The notes beneath the pieces are model-generated. The model was not told where the DNA came from and searched no databases. It was given only the letters and a program-made list of their open reading frames with translations. Source: Hydractinia symbiolongicarpus (taxonomy: Eukaryota; Cnidaria; Hydrozoa; Anthoathecata; Hydractiniidae). From it: DNA of 64,000 nucleotides. Positions 12,212 through 23,365 of the stretch are shown here, piece after piece (position 1 is the stretch's first letter; each line of letters starts with the position of its first letter). A program made the position numbers and the translations under genes. The stretch lies in the NCBI RefSeq assembly GCF_029227915.1, contig NC_079878.1, positions 10,850,001 through 10,914,000 on the forward strand, given 5' to 3'.

Positions 12212-12710
12212 GGCATTTAGTTTACAAAGAATCAAAATTTTGATGTGACCATCATTTTTAGCATACTTTTTTGTTAACTGTGCCAAGTTTTGTCGAAAAT
12301 AAAGCAGTTTTAATTTTTGGATAAATTCTGGCCTAATGGCATTTAGGTGACAAAAATCAAAATTTTGATGTCACCATTATGTTCAGCATACTTTTTTTGT
12401 TAACTTTGCCAATTTTTGTTGAAAATAAAGTAATTTTAATTTTGGACCAATTTTGGCCTAAAATGACATTTAAGGTGGCAAAAAACCAAAATTTTGATGT
12501 CACCATCATATTCAGAATACTTTTTTTTGTTTACTGTGCCAAATTTTGTTAAAAATAAAGTAGTTCTAATTTTTTGGACCAATTTTGGCCTAAAATGACA
12601 TTTAGGTGACAAAAATCAAAATTATTATGTAATCATTATGTTCAGCATACTTTTTTTGTTAACTGTGCCAAATTTTGTCGAAAACAAATACCAATTTTGT
12701 CCTGAAAAGT
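12212..12710. repeat. ~127-bp tandem repeat, four diverged copies
   Basis: Units begin GRCATTTAGGTGACAAAAA at about 12213, 12339, 12466 and 12597, and each contains AATCAAAATTTTGATGT and GTGCCAAATTTTGT. The first copy starts within a few bases of the right TTAA of the piggyBac MITE. Indels prevent a common reading frame. Confidence 0.8.
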
Positions 12711-12714
12711 CATT

Positions 12715-12911
12715 TAGATGACTTCCCAGTAGTTAGGGAGCTTGGGTACGAAGTTTACATCTGTGACGGAGGAACGTATAATCCCAGGGTTGATTTTTTC
12801 AAAAAATGCTCCGAAAGAAAAAACGACGGTTTTAAAGAATTTCCTACGCCTTTGGGCGCGGAAATTCAATTAAACTCGAACTTAAATACCACCAAATACA
12901 CTTTTCACTGA
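12715..12911 (+). CDS. Possible terminal coding exon, family unknown
   Basis: After the tandem repeat, an open frame reads VVRELGYEVYICDGGTYNP and ends FPTPLGAEIQLNSNLNT...TFH with TGA at 12909-12911. Its composition is much more protein-like than neighbouring frames. A CCCAG acceptor just before it would make it a 3' exon. No partner exon or domain family was recognised, so it may be a fragment captured by repeats. Confidence 0.25.
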
Positions 12912-15050
12912 AGTGTAAAATCAATGTAGATCTTCCATGAAATGGACTACACAAGATGATACACTGGTACAAGGAAAAGGCCTTGTTGATCGCCAATGCG
13001 CAGCCCAAACACACCAACCTTTTATGACAACGGGTGGACAAAAAAAAAAGAATTACTTTAAGGAAAAAAAAAGTGTTTGCTGAGAAAATTTTTAAGGTTA
13101 TTGGAAAATTGACAAAATTCTTTCACAAGAACTTTCTGGTGCTTTTAATACAATGGTTTTTAAACTAACCTCAAATAACTGTTACTTGTTAAGGAGTGTA
13201 ATTTTATCAGTTCTTTCACTTAGTTTATATGACTCCCGAAGGATTTGTATGAATTTTGTATATTGCTTGATTGGATTTCTTAGGTGTGGTAACATATAAC
13301 CATTATGAAAATCTTTTTCTTGATATAAATATTGGACAAATAAGAATTCCAGGTTTAGAAACAGCAAACTTGCTTATTAATAATTTTCTTCTTTTTGCGC
13401 GTTTTAAAAAGATTACCAAAAAAAATTGAATAAATTTTGTTTACAAGTTTAGCCTTCCAGGTGTTACATGCCTGCAATTATCTAAAAAAAACCCAGCAGT
13501 AGCTACAAATTTTATAACAGATGGTTATGATGATTTTGTTTTCTTAAGTCTAAAATTGATATATTTTTCCAGTCAATTTTTCCCTCAAAAATAATGTAAA
13601 AGTCTATTAATAAACATAAAAAATAGTTGTACTATAAATCTCTTACAATTCTCAGTTAGTTTTTAAATACACTTGAACAAAAAAGAGACATATTCAGTAT
13701 GTTGGATGAAGATATGAACAATGGTTTTTTAAGGAATTCACGTTTGAAAATGCTTTGGAGTTATTCTTAGAATCCAAAAATATACATCAATTGACGCAAG
13801 TTCAAAATACCGAAATGTTATCCCATTACCCGCAATCCCTCAGGATTGAGATATCAAAATACAAGTCTACATAGAGCCTTAAATATTAGCCAGTTTGTAT
13901 AAGCCCCTTTGTAGTCATCAAATTATCAGCTTCTCGAAAGCCCATAGTAATGGCTGGCGTATATGCCTAGAGGATTTATGTTTGATATCGTTAAGTAGCC
14001 CAATTTTTAATTATTTTGGAGATTTTAGAAGGCTTTTAAATCTTTTAAGTTATTTAGAAGTTTTTAGGTGCGGCCATGCTTTTTTAAAAAGCTAGATCAT
14101 TTAGCCTGACGAATGTGTAGATCTCAAGTTAGACGATGAACAAGGTTGCCACTTTTCTTATAGAGTCACATCTGAACAGATTTCAACATTACTTGAGGTT
14201 AGGGTGTTTTCATAAAAGAACTTAAATCATGTTGAAAATAAAAACAAGCGACAGGTTGCAAAATAAAAATTGAGAAGTTTTGAAGAGGCATGGCAATCCT
14301 AATTTATCTACAACTCGATGAAAAACTTTACGCTCTAAAGTTTTAGGTATTAGGACTGTCAGAATTTTGATTATACTGTTTTTGTTTTTTGGACTTGATA
14401 CCTTTCCTCTGATTTGAGCAAATCTGGAAATCAGGAATGGCGCCAATCAAAAGCACCTACTCTCTCACATGTTAAAAATATTAGTTAACTATGACTGAAA
14501 TTTGTTGATAGAAGAATAAATATTAATGCATTGAAAAACTAGAAATATATATATAAACAGCAATAAAAAAAGATACATAAAAAGAAAGTAAAAAAGGTAG
14601 GCAAAATAAAGACAATAAAAAGCAACAAGAGTAAATTAAAAGAACTTCTAAATAAGGGATTTTCAATTTTCATTCTTCAGCTTAGTTTACCAAGGTCAGC
14701 ACATATAGACATACTCAATGTGTATGACAAGCAAGATCAGAAATGATGACAACTAAGAGAGATGAGTCTGCTCTCCTCCTTGCAGGTGTGGAAAAAAATT
14801 GTTTGTAATAACAAGATTTTCATAATTAATTAGAATCTATAAAACTGCTAAAGATTGACACCTTAATAATAATCAAACTTTATTTTTCACAATATTTATT
14901 CACTAAAAATTGACTTTAAATGTCATCGTAAAATAAAAAGTTACCTAACTGATTTCCAGCAACCCAGCATAACAGTCATCGATGCTTTTCTAACACGATT
15001 TAGACTTTGTTGATGGTTTACTTGTGTACATCTTAGCTACTCACATAATT
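12912..15050. other. AT-rich stretch without recognised gene
   Basis: No splice-supported frame or domain was seen. Scattered short frames, for example antisense at 14446-14222, lack motifs. Confidence 0.5.
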
Positions 15051-15116
15051 GCCTTTTGTAAAGAGAGTTACATAAAATAAATTCATGTAACTCTCTTCAC
15101 AAAAGGCGTCTAACTG
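15038..15116 (+). ncRNA. Candidate small-RNA hairpin, copy 1, arms match MATH/TRAF coding DNA
   Basis: Two 23-nt arms (15051-15073 and 15085-15107 as placed by eye) form a stem with one mismatch around an 11-nt AT-rich loop. Weaker pairing continues outward (about 7 of 13 positions). The arms read, in the MATH gene frame, CCT TTT GTG AAG AGA GTT ACA = PFVKRVT. The left arm carries the variant GTAAAG, which is also found in the MATH-only gene at 21501-21523. Size and shape fit a pre-miRNA, and a palindromic MITE is the main alternative. Strand is assigned arbitrarily. Confidence 0.45.
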
Positions 15117-15869
15117 AGCATTTCATTTTCATTAACTATGGTTATCCAACAATCTTTAAAGAAATATCTGAAATCAAAACATAAAAACAGCAGTATGCTG
15201 ATTTTTTACTAAAGCCTTTCCTATAAATATTGTTTTCCAAACATCAGTTGGAAGGTATTAAAATGTATAAAATATCTTTCAGCTGTTTCTGGAAAGTGTA
15301 CTTAGGTATTTAGATATAATTTTCAAGCATTCAAGAAAAGACGGGTTGGCGGGTGGACTACATAATGTGGTAACAGTCCTAAAAGTATGACAGTATTTAT
15401 CAGTGGTCGTTATCATTAAAAGTTTTTTTGCATATGAACAGGTTAATGAGCCCTATTATCTCTTGACCCTTCAACAAAGAATGTGATCCTATACAAGGTC
15501 TGGTTCAAGATCGAAAAAATAAAAAAACAAGAAAAACATTGGTAATGTCATTTAAATATGTCCCGTATCTGTTTGCCTTTCTAATCAATTGGATTTCTCC
15601 ACCGGCTTTTTTTAACAATATTTGACAAATGAACAGTATACAGATTAATTTGTATTAATTGATTTTTATTAAGTGATATGATGACATGTCTTACTTAAGT
15701 GAGGTTGCTGCAAAATATTAGCCCTTATGAGAATGAAAAAGAGTAACAAGAACGTTGATCAGTATGTTTTAAGGGCATGTGCTCAATACCAACAGCCTTT
15801 GCTGGCATAACGAAGCAAACTTAAATTATAACCACTATCTGATATACTTTTTCTTGGATATTAAAGTTA

Positions 15870-16272
15870 CCGTAATGATCTAAACAAGCACCCTGGGTGA
15901 TCATTAAATTTTCGGATTTTTTGCATGGGCGCTTAATCGTTCCTATTTTTGTACAAATTGAAGACAATGGTAATTTTCAATTTTTTTTTAGCAAAATAAA
16001 ACTGAACAAAAGATGTAACAAAATAAACTTTAGTCTTTCTAGAGTTCTCAATATAAGAAAGTAAAATTTTCAAATAAGAGCCAATTTCTCAAGGTATTTT
16101 TCGATTAAGCGCCCCCTTTTATTAGGTATGAGCGGTTATTCGAAGGGGGCGCTTATTCGAGGGGGGGCGCTTAATAAGTGCTGGGTGCTTATTGAACTTT
16201 GAGGAAATTACCGGGGCGCTTTTTCGAGGCAGGCACTTAAAAAAAGCTGGGCGCATAATCGGATCATTACAG
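15870..16272. mobile_element. TA-flanked MITE (mariner-like)
   Basis: Ends CCGTAATGATC and GATCATTACAG are imperfect inverted repeats flanked by TA (15868-15869 and 16273-16274), as in Tc1/mariner derivatives. It is 403 bp long with no transposase. The right half has repeated GGGGCGCTTATTCGA-type motifs in both orientations, near-inverted to GGGCGCTTAATCG in the left half. Confidence 0.65.
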
Positions 16273-16274
16273 TA

Positions 16275-17235
16275 TATCAATGAGTGTTTTAAATAACCTT
16301 GTGCCAATTTTCGAAAAAGTAATGCGCGCATTTTAAAGGGTCAATATTTAAAGGGCAATATTTTCAAAATGGCAGCTTTGGTAGATAAACAAACTAAAAC
16401 CGCAAATAGCTGTATGTACAGTTTTATTCCGTTATATTATTAAAACGGTATTCAAAGAAAAAGTAGACTTAAAGCTATTAGATTTAATATCTTACTCAAA
16501 ATAAATCCTTCTTAAATGAACAAATCAAAACAAACTTGGAACCGACCGCACTCTTAAGCTTCACTGCCATCTATGTTTATAAGAACCAATGACATAAATA
16601 CCAGAACATATAGGAGCAAATTAAATATTCTGTCTTGCTGATGTATATTCTGCAATGTAAACCCCACAGACCACGTGTGGGTTGCAAAATGTAAACAAAC
16701 ATCTCTAGGGTAACACATGCTTTATCATGGATGAAAATAATATACTTAATGCAGTTGGATTTGAAAGATTTAAAATGTGAAGTGTCAATGCTCTGAAAAC
16801 CTTTTTACACATCTGGGGAGAGATTACTGAGGGATTACTGAGACAGCAAGGTACATTTGGTAAAAGTTTTAAAAAAATTTATTACTTTACATTTTTCATA
16901 TGTGTAATGTCTCAAATGTTATCTATATACAGGGCTTACGCAGCTTATTGTGACCAAGTTTAGGAATACACTACAAAATTAATAGTAAAAGACAAGTCAT
17001 CCCGGATCCTTTCGCGAAGATAATTTGGTGAAGGAAAAGTGTAGCTACAGCGAAGACGGCATTTTAAGTTGGCCATAACCATGTTGATATTACACATTAT
17101 AGGATTAACGCAACCAGACTTCATTAAGAGACTGCAAAGTGATTATAAACAGGAAAAAATGTTACAGATTCTTTGCGTGTAAGTTTGTCTGGGAAGTTCT
17201 TTATCACTCCACATCTGAACATTGTATATTGAGGT
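16275..17235. other. Unassigned stretch
   Basis: AT-rich, with no supported frame. The last part (about 16920-17230) may belong to the decayed SWIM gene that follows, since short protein-like tracts occur in shifting frames. Confidence 0.35.
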
Positions 17236-17264
17236 GTAAAGTTATACCGTCACATAGGGTAATA

Positions 17265-17520
17265 CAAAACCTTACCATGTCTGGACAGTTGTAAAAAAGA
17301 CACAGAAAATCTTCCTGGTGGTGAAATCATGTTTTCGTATTGCACTTGCACCACTGGACTGGCTGGTACTTGTAATCACATCGTAGCAATGCTCTTTTGC
17401 GTCAAGCATGCTGTCAGACACAACCAACATCGACAAGCCTATGTACTTGGAGCGTACCATTTGGAAGCAAGGTTGCCCTGAAACCAACTGGCATTCAGGA
17501 TATTATTTGGATAAAGTACA
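17265..17520 (+). pseudogene. SWIM zinc-finger (YqaJ-associated type) gene remnant
   Basis: The remnant reads, across three frames, YHVWTVVKK, then PGGEIMFSYCTCTTGLAGT with CNHIVAMLF directly after it, then SLCTWSVPFGSKV and IQDIIWIK. CxC...CxH is the SWIM zinc finger, and the following C-T-W-x-V-P and K-P-x-x-I-x-D patterns are typical of the SWIM-YqaJ proteins that are multicopy in cnidarian genomes. At least two frameshifts (near 17300 and near 17410) separate the segments, so it cannot make a product as it stands. The frame at 17597-17803 may be further debris of the same gene. No YqaJ nuclease domain is visible. Confidence 0.65.
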
Positions 17521-18366
17521 GTATATATATGAAGAATGTTGCCAGTGAAAAAAAAAAAATTGAGGACAAAAAAATATTTAAAGAATTTTCTCCAAGTTGA
17601 CACACCTCCAGCCAAGCCAGAAAACAAAAAATAAAGTTAAGACAAAAAAGAATTTAAAGATCGAAATTTATCTGTGTGGAGCATGTAAAAATCTTTATCT
17701 ACAAAGCACAAAGCCAAAGAAATATGAAGATTTTAGTGTACGGGGTGTGATAAATGCACACTTTGGCATCACTTCAGAGGTGCAGAGATTCCTTGTGGGG
17801 TAGACACTAGCAATTTCAATCAATGGATTTGTGATCGGTGTCGAAACATCACAAGTATATAACCTATAGCTAGCTACAATAATACACACACTTAAATAAC
17901 AATGCTAGCTATATACTATAAAGAATAAAAAAATATAGCTACAGAAACACAAAAAAATATATTACTGGATGATGTCATTTATGACGTAGATCCTAATTAT
18001 TACTGGTCATAACCTTTTTTAGAAGTTTTGTTTATAAACATCAGAACAAAAATGTGAGCCTAGCTAGCTTTAAAAAAAGAAGGCTGGCTAGAAGAGCCCC
18101 AGCACTAAACCACTTAACACTAAAGGTTGTTGACGTTGCTAGCAGTGAAATCTTTAAAGTTATTTTCAAAAAAACAACAAAACTTCAACTACTAAATACC
18201 ATGCTTCCAATATTTCTTTAGGATCTTGAAGGTTCATTATAGGATGGTTTCTTGACCTAACAAAAACCAGGCATTCTCAGACTTGATCTTGATTTCAAAG
18301 AATACATAATGGCGCTGGCGCCAATGTTAACCAGCGTACAGGGCAGACTTCTCCCAAAACGCTTTA

Positions 18367-20111
18367 AGGTCGGTTTCCACTCATTAGGGAACTTGCGCAA
18401 ACCCCTATTTTACGAACGTACGAGCCTCTGGGTCGCGGAAATCGGTCCCGATCGTCGGTCCGTTTTGATGTTTACAATCGAACTTGCGCAAAAGTCAAAA
18501 GGTGGCGAACGGTGGCGCGAAACATTTTTTAAAACTTGTAAACAAACATGGAGGATGTGTTAATATTCCAACTTGAGAATGGTTTCATTGATGATGAAGA
18601 ATATTTTTTTTTTCTTGACGAAACACGAAATAAAAAAAAAAATCCTGTGTTTCCCTATTGGGAGCAAGATAAATTTTCTCTTGATAATTGGTCAGATGAT
18701 GAATGTTGGGCAGATTTTAGATTTAGAAAGACAGATTTGTTACGTTTGTGTGATGCCCTAGGGTTGTCAGGTGAAAGAGTTAAAACAGAAAATCGGTTGA
18801 CCATAGACCCAATGGAGGCCTTATGTTTGACTTTGCGTCGCCTTGCCTTTCCATGTAGGTTTTCAGATCTTATTCCGCGGTTTGGGCGGTCTGTACCTGA
18901 TATGTCCTACATATTTAACAGAACTTTGGATATCATACACAATAGATTTGGACGACTTCTCACATCATTCAATCAGGCGTGGTTGTCAAAGGATGCTTTG
19001 AAAGATTTTGCAGACTGTATACACGCAAAAGGTGCCCCACTTGATAACTGTTGGGGTTTTATTGATGGCACTTTAAGGGGGATTGCTCGACCAGGTACAG
19101 ATCAGAAAGCCATGTACAGTGGCCATAAAAGACACCATGGCTACAAAATGCAATCTGTTTCCACTCCCAATGGTCTCATTGCGAATTTGTTTGGTCCAAT
19201 TGAAGGCTCGAGACATGATTGTTACCTTCTTGCACAATCTGGCTTTATGGATATTCTCCAAAGATATTCAATTGCTCCTGATGGCACAGTTTTATGTGTT
19301 TATGGTGACCCTGCATATCCTCATAAGGAGCAGCTACAAACAGGTTTTAAAAATCCCCTATTGGAAGAAGAACGTGTTTATAATGAGCGCATGTCATCAG
19401 TCAGGGTGTCAGTTGAATGGGTGTTTGGTGATGTTATCGAAAGATTCAAATTTACAGACTACTCAAAGATGCAAAAGATAGGTTTAAGTGCTGTTTCAAA
19501 ACAGTATATTGCATCTGCTCTCGTAAGTAATGCAAGGACCTGTATTTATGGCTAGTCGCGCGACTCTAGCAAATAGATATCTGAGAGCATGCGCAAAATC
19601 TATTTTTGAACACTTACGCAACCTTTTGTTGGTGTCGCGTGAATGGCCTCCAGAAGTTCAAACTTTTTGAACTACCAAGCGAATAAAAAATAATTTAACC
19701 AATCAGAAGCCGCTATTTATCAAGAATTCAAAACATTGAAATCATAATGGCAAATTGGCGAAAAAAGAATTCTCTATCAAATAGTCGCATGTCATTTATA
19801 CAAACAGGTGGTATTCCCCTTTCATTTTCCTCTCCAAATAAATCTTGCGCACTCAAAATCGTCTGGCTTTCTTCTTCTTAACATATTTTTGTCTGAATTG
19901 TCTTCTCAAAAGCAAAACAATTATAATTTGCCTTCCAGTAAAAGCCATCGGCATTCATGATTTAGAAAAATACTTCATCGCGTGTTTGACATGCTTGTTC
20001 CGATCTAGCCATTTTTGTTTATGTTTTTGTGAAGTGGAAACTGCATTCGCTTGGTCGTGCTATTCGCGCGACTTACTCGCGCTACCAAAGGGAATGAGTG
20101 GAAACCGGCCT
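18367..20111 (+). mobile_element. Complete Harbinger (PIF/Harbinger) DNA transposon
   Basis: The left end AGGTCGGTTTCCACTCATT and the right end, read in reverse complement as AGGCCGGTTTCCACTCATT, agree at 18 of 19 bases. TTA flanks both sides (18364-18366 and 20112-20114), the usual 3-bp Harbinger target duplication. The 1745-bp element contains one intact transposase gene. No second ORF for the Myb/SANT-like partner protein of this superfamily was found, so mobility may need one in trans. Intact ends and an intact ORF suggest a fairly recent insertion. Confidence 0.88.
18548..19555 (+). CDS. Harbinger transposase (DDE_Tnp_4 type), intact, 335 aa
   Basis: A single uninterrupted exon lies inside the Harbinger element. 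The start is the first ATG after the 5' end, and the protein opens with an acidic/aromatic leader. The catalytic triad is visible: D173 in GFIDGT, D254 in VYGDPAYP and E290 in SVEWVFG. The HGYKMQS and GPIEGSRHD blocks typical of the family lie between the first and second Asp. The length is normal for Harbinger nucleases. It should cut and join the element ends at TWA targets together with a Myb-like partner. Codon usage and lack of introns differ from the host genes nearby. No stop or frameshift is seen, so activity is possible. Confidence 0.9.
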   Translation: MEDVLIFQLENGFIDDEEYFFFLDETRNKKKNPVFPYWEQDKFSLDNWSDDECWADFRFRKTDLLRLCDALGLSGERVKTENRLTIDPMEALCLTLRRLAFPCRFSDLIPRFGRSVPDMSYIFNRTLDIIHNRFGRLLTSFNQAWLSKDALKDFADCIHAKGAPLDNCWGFIDGTLRGIARPGTDQKAMYSGHKRHHGYKMQSVSTPNGLIANLFGPIEGSRHDCYLLAQSGFMDILQRYSIAPDGTVLCVYGDPAYPHKEQLQTGFKNPLLEEERVYNERMSSVRVSVEWVFGDVIERFKFTDYSKMQKIGLSAVSKQYIASALVSNARTCIYG

Positions 20112-20114
20112 TTA

Positions 20115-21300
20115 TGTTTAAAACTCGCCCTCGTCCGCAGGGTCACTTCTTAACCCTGAGCGGCCGCGCAATCAAATTTATTGGAACAGGCGAAATAACG
20201 GTTCAGGGGCCACCATACTCTGGGGACGAGGATGGGAACAGGCAAAAGGCCCTGTGAACGAGGTTGTTTCAAACTCTCCCATGTCGAAAGGAAACGCTTA
20301 AGCTAAATTAGCACTGAAAACGCAGTTGCCTGTGGCGGAGTACTTCGTTTCATGATTTCTTTATTTTTGTTTTATTTTTTTATTATACTACAATAAATAG
20401 TACAAAAAAAAAAAAAAAAATAAACGGAAAACGCTGCACGGCAGGTGTGGATTCGGTCCAAAGTTGTCGCAGCTTCATGTGGCAAACTGAAAGTGAACAT
20501 CCGTCATTTAGAGGTTACCATATATAACCCAAAGACGCCACGACGCAGATTACTTTTTCAACGGTTTTAAGACTTTCTGTGCTGCGCGTCGAACCGAACT
20601 AAAGTAATCATCACGCCTCAGGTCAGCACATCGTTTTATAAGAGCTTAAGCCAAACTGAACCGCATCGGGATTTGCTGTACTTAACAACATTTTTGAAAA
20701 CCAGTTTTACAACGCTGTGCGCATGCCATCGTCCCGGGGTCAGAACAAATACATGTCGTGAGGACGAGGTTGTGCGCATGCTTTATTACGGTTTGGTATA
20801 GCATTTAGTTTTGTACAGCCGAGTCTAAGGCGTCCGGCAGAGCTAGGTCAACGTTGGGGCACGGCAGGTTCGGCATGGTTGGATGTTTAGTTTTATAATT
20901 TGTTCCTAGTCGAATTCAGTATATGTTTGGTGAGTTCTTCTTGGGTCCTAGAGGGGTGAGGGGGGGGGGGGTGCTTTAATTATAACAATTATATGACAAA
21001 TTAACTGAATTTTCTTTTTATTCATTGACAGATGTTCCCACATAGTCACATAAAGTAAATAACACCCGTCCCCAGAGCTCTTCGAGCTAAACCTCGAAAG
21101 TTTAGCGGCTCAAAGGTTTAATTTTTAGCTTTTTATTTTATTAAACTTCGGACATGTCTTCCTTATTAGAAAAGTAGTATTTGGGAAATCCCCCCCTCGT
21201 CCCGTGGATATTTTAAACAAAACAAGCCGTAAAAACTAAACACTTCAGACTTTGGAGAGGTGAATATAAATCGGTAACTTTTTTCTATATGTAGTTTTCC
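20115..21300. other. Foldback fragments and unassigned DNA
   Basis: Foldback-family ends (CTCGTCC...GGACGAGG) occur at about 20127-20265 and 20730-20775, the latter flanked by GTGCGCATGC on both sides. The poly-A tract near 20402 could mark an old retroposed tail. No gene seen. Confidence 0.5.
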
Positions 21301-21315
21301 TAAAAAACGTATAAA

Positions 21316-21693
21316 ATGATTTTTTTCCCGAAAGAGAATATAGTTGTAGTACAGATATCTCTGAAAGATTTTCAAAGAATTCAAAGATTCTTACCGCCAT
21401 TTGTAATTGATGGGTACATTCTTGCGGTAGAAGTTAAAGTTAAAATCGAGAAAGTTTCAGTCTATTTGAGGCTTATGAATCAAACCACGAGCGTTGATAA
21501 TCCTTTTGTAAAGAGAGTTACTTTTCGAGCCATTGTTCCAGGACGAAGCTCGTTAGTTTTTGGATCATTTTCTTGTGAAATGAAGAAAGGAAAAAACAGA
21601 ATTGGAGCAGATACGTACAAAACTGACCTTGAATTTCCAGAATACATGTTCGCCGAAATAACAATCGAAGAGCCGTATCAGGAATCAGACTAA
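21316..21693 (+). CDS. Divergent MATH-only protein 1 (TRAF-like), 125 aa
   Basis: The ATG at 21316 follows an in-frame stop, so it is the likely start within this exon. An acceptor-like CTATATGTAG lies about 20 bases upstream, so 5' exons may exist. The protein aligns by eye with the C-terminal two thirds of the TRAF MATH domain at 29.9-32.7 kb: DGYILAVEVKV, then KVSVYLRLM, then NPFVKRVTFRA, then an ending FAEITIEEP. The LNGDG turn of classic TRAFs is missing and replaced by a short gap. There is no RING, zinc finger or coiled coil. It probably binds peptides or other MATH proteins as a stand-alone domain, either as an adaptor or a decoy (inference). The closest relative in the window is the gene at 24380-24799. 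Confidence 0.6.
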   Translation: MIFFPKENIVVVQISLKDFQRIQRFLPPFVIDGYILAVEVKVKIEKVSVYLRLMNQTTSVDNPFVKRVTFRAIVPGRSSLVFGSFSCEMKKGKNRIGADTYKTDLEFPEYMFAEITIEEPYQESD

Positions 21694-23365
21694 AGAATAC
21701 CGTTTTAACATTTTTGTCTGTATCACCATAAAGGAAAACTCCAGAGTTCACTGTTTCAACACTCTGAAATACATAGTTCTATTTAGCGAGAGTTTTTAAA
21801 AGCATGTGCAATCTTGGTGATGACGGTTTATATTGCGTTAAAATAAACAGAAAGAGAACTATCTCCTAAAGGGTACTTTGATTAATCCTCAACTGACTGA
21901 CCTTTCTACTAGAAAAATGATTATAGTAAATACAGTTTGTAAAGTGTATGTACATAAGTAAGAAAATATGTAACTGAATTATCTTTAGCAGATTTTGTGT
22001 ACACGTTTCCTCCTTAGTCCACGTTTTAAGAGGATAATTTAGTCCAGGGGTAGGATCACTAGTTTGACTCTGTGTGTCTAGTGTCTATGTAAGTTTTATT
22101 TTAATAAGCAAATTGTGTTGGGATGGTAAACTTTTAGTGCTTAGATTTGTACTTTGGCAACACTACAAAAAAGGGGTATTTTTATTAAAAAAGAGCAAAG
22201 TTTAAAATTGAAAAAACAAACAACTTAGTGCTGAGCTAAATTTCGTCAGTGAAATTGAAATTCCCGTTTTTCAGTTCGAGTAATGACTTACAACCCCTTG
22301 ATCCGGTAAAATGCGGGAAAATATTGACGAAGTTGTGACGTTATGGAACTAACGCAAGGTATAACATACCCATGTGTTTCTTAACTTCAAAAATTCCCCT
22401 TAGTATATAAGCCTTTTCAAATGGAATTCCGTCAATTTATCAATTTAATATATATTCAATAATTTATAGATTTTTCATTTATTTAATTAATTCAGTGTTT
22501 CACAGTTATCGTCTTGACAACAACTGCTCATGGTGCAATCTCAGTGCAACCTTGTCACCAGAGCTCTATTTCTTTTTTTTGATACGAGACATTCAACGCC
22601 ATCTCAAAATCGAAAAGTGAAAAAGAGCTCCGGGGACGAGGTTAAAATTAAAGTTGAAACTTATCATTTTAGTCCCCAAAGCTCTTTCAAATAAACTTTT
22701 TTTATCTGAAAGAGATCTAGGGCGAGAATTGAAACTTATTGTTCTGAAACTTAAGGGAATTTCGAGATGATCTGAGAACCTTCAATTGTTGGCTATGTAA
22801 AAAAGCCAGCGCTTACTTGACGGCCGAACAAGCCGGCCTTGATGTCAAAAAGGCAAAAGCCCCTGGGGAGGAGGTTGAAATGATGTATCATCGCCGCCCT
22901 CCGATAAACTTCTCTTCTAATATTAAAGTATAAAACCGCCCTCTAAGAAACGCTGTCTTTTGCGAGTGTGCTAATGAAGTTTGCAATATATATTTTATAT
23001 AAAAAACTATAAAAATATAAAAGATCTTGACAACCCAAAGATTTAGAACACGGTAGAGCGCTATCTTTGGCTTCGTTGCACCAACGACGTCCTCCCCAGG
23101 GGTTCTTGCCTTTTGACATGAACCAGCGACTAAGAAGTAATGGCTAGCGGCTTTGACATCAGGCAACAAACCCTGAGGACGAGGATGTTGCACTAAGAGG
23201 GGGAGCAAGATTACTTGATTAAACCTACGTTAATTGAATAATGTTACCGTTCTCGTGTTTAAGTTTAAAAAAAAACAGTAAAAACAATAGAATGGTCACT
23301 ACCTCCTTGCTGTACATTTTACAACCAAGCACGTCGTATTGCTACTCATTGCTACTCATGTAGTT
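21694..23365. other. Intergenic, several foldback copies
   Basis: Foldback-family pieces with GGGGACGAGG-type ends lie at about 22552-22645, 22672-22735, 22805-22875 and 23083-23190. Some share an inner GACGGC...GATGTCAAAA segment that recurs inside the large receptor gene at about 50440-50521. No gene seen. Confidence 0.5.

Noticed and set aside
19845-20153. Second Harbinger ORF (Myb-like)
   Set aside because: The frame runs past the transposon end and shows no Myb/SANT Trp pattern.
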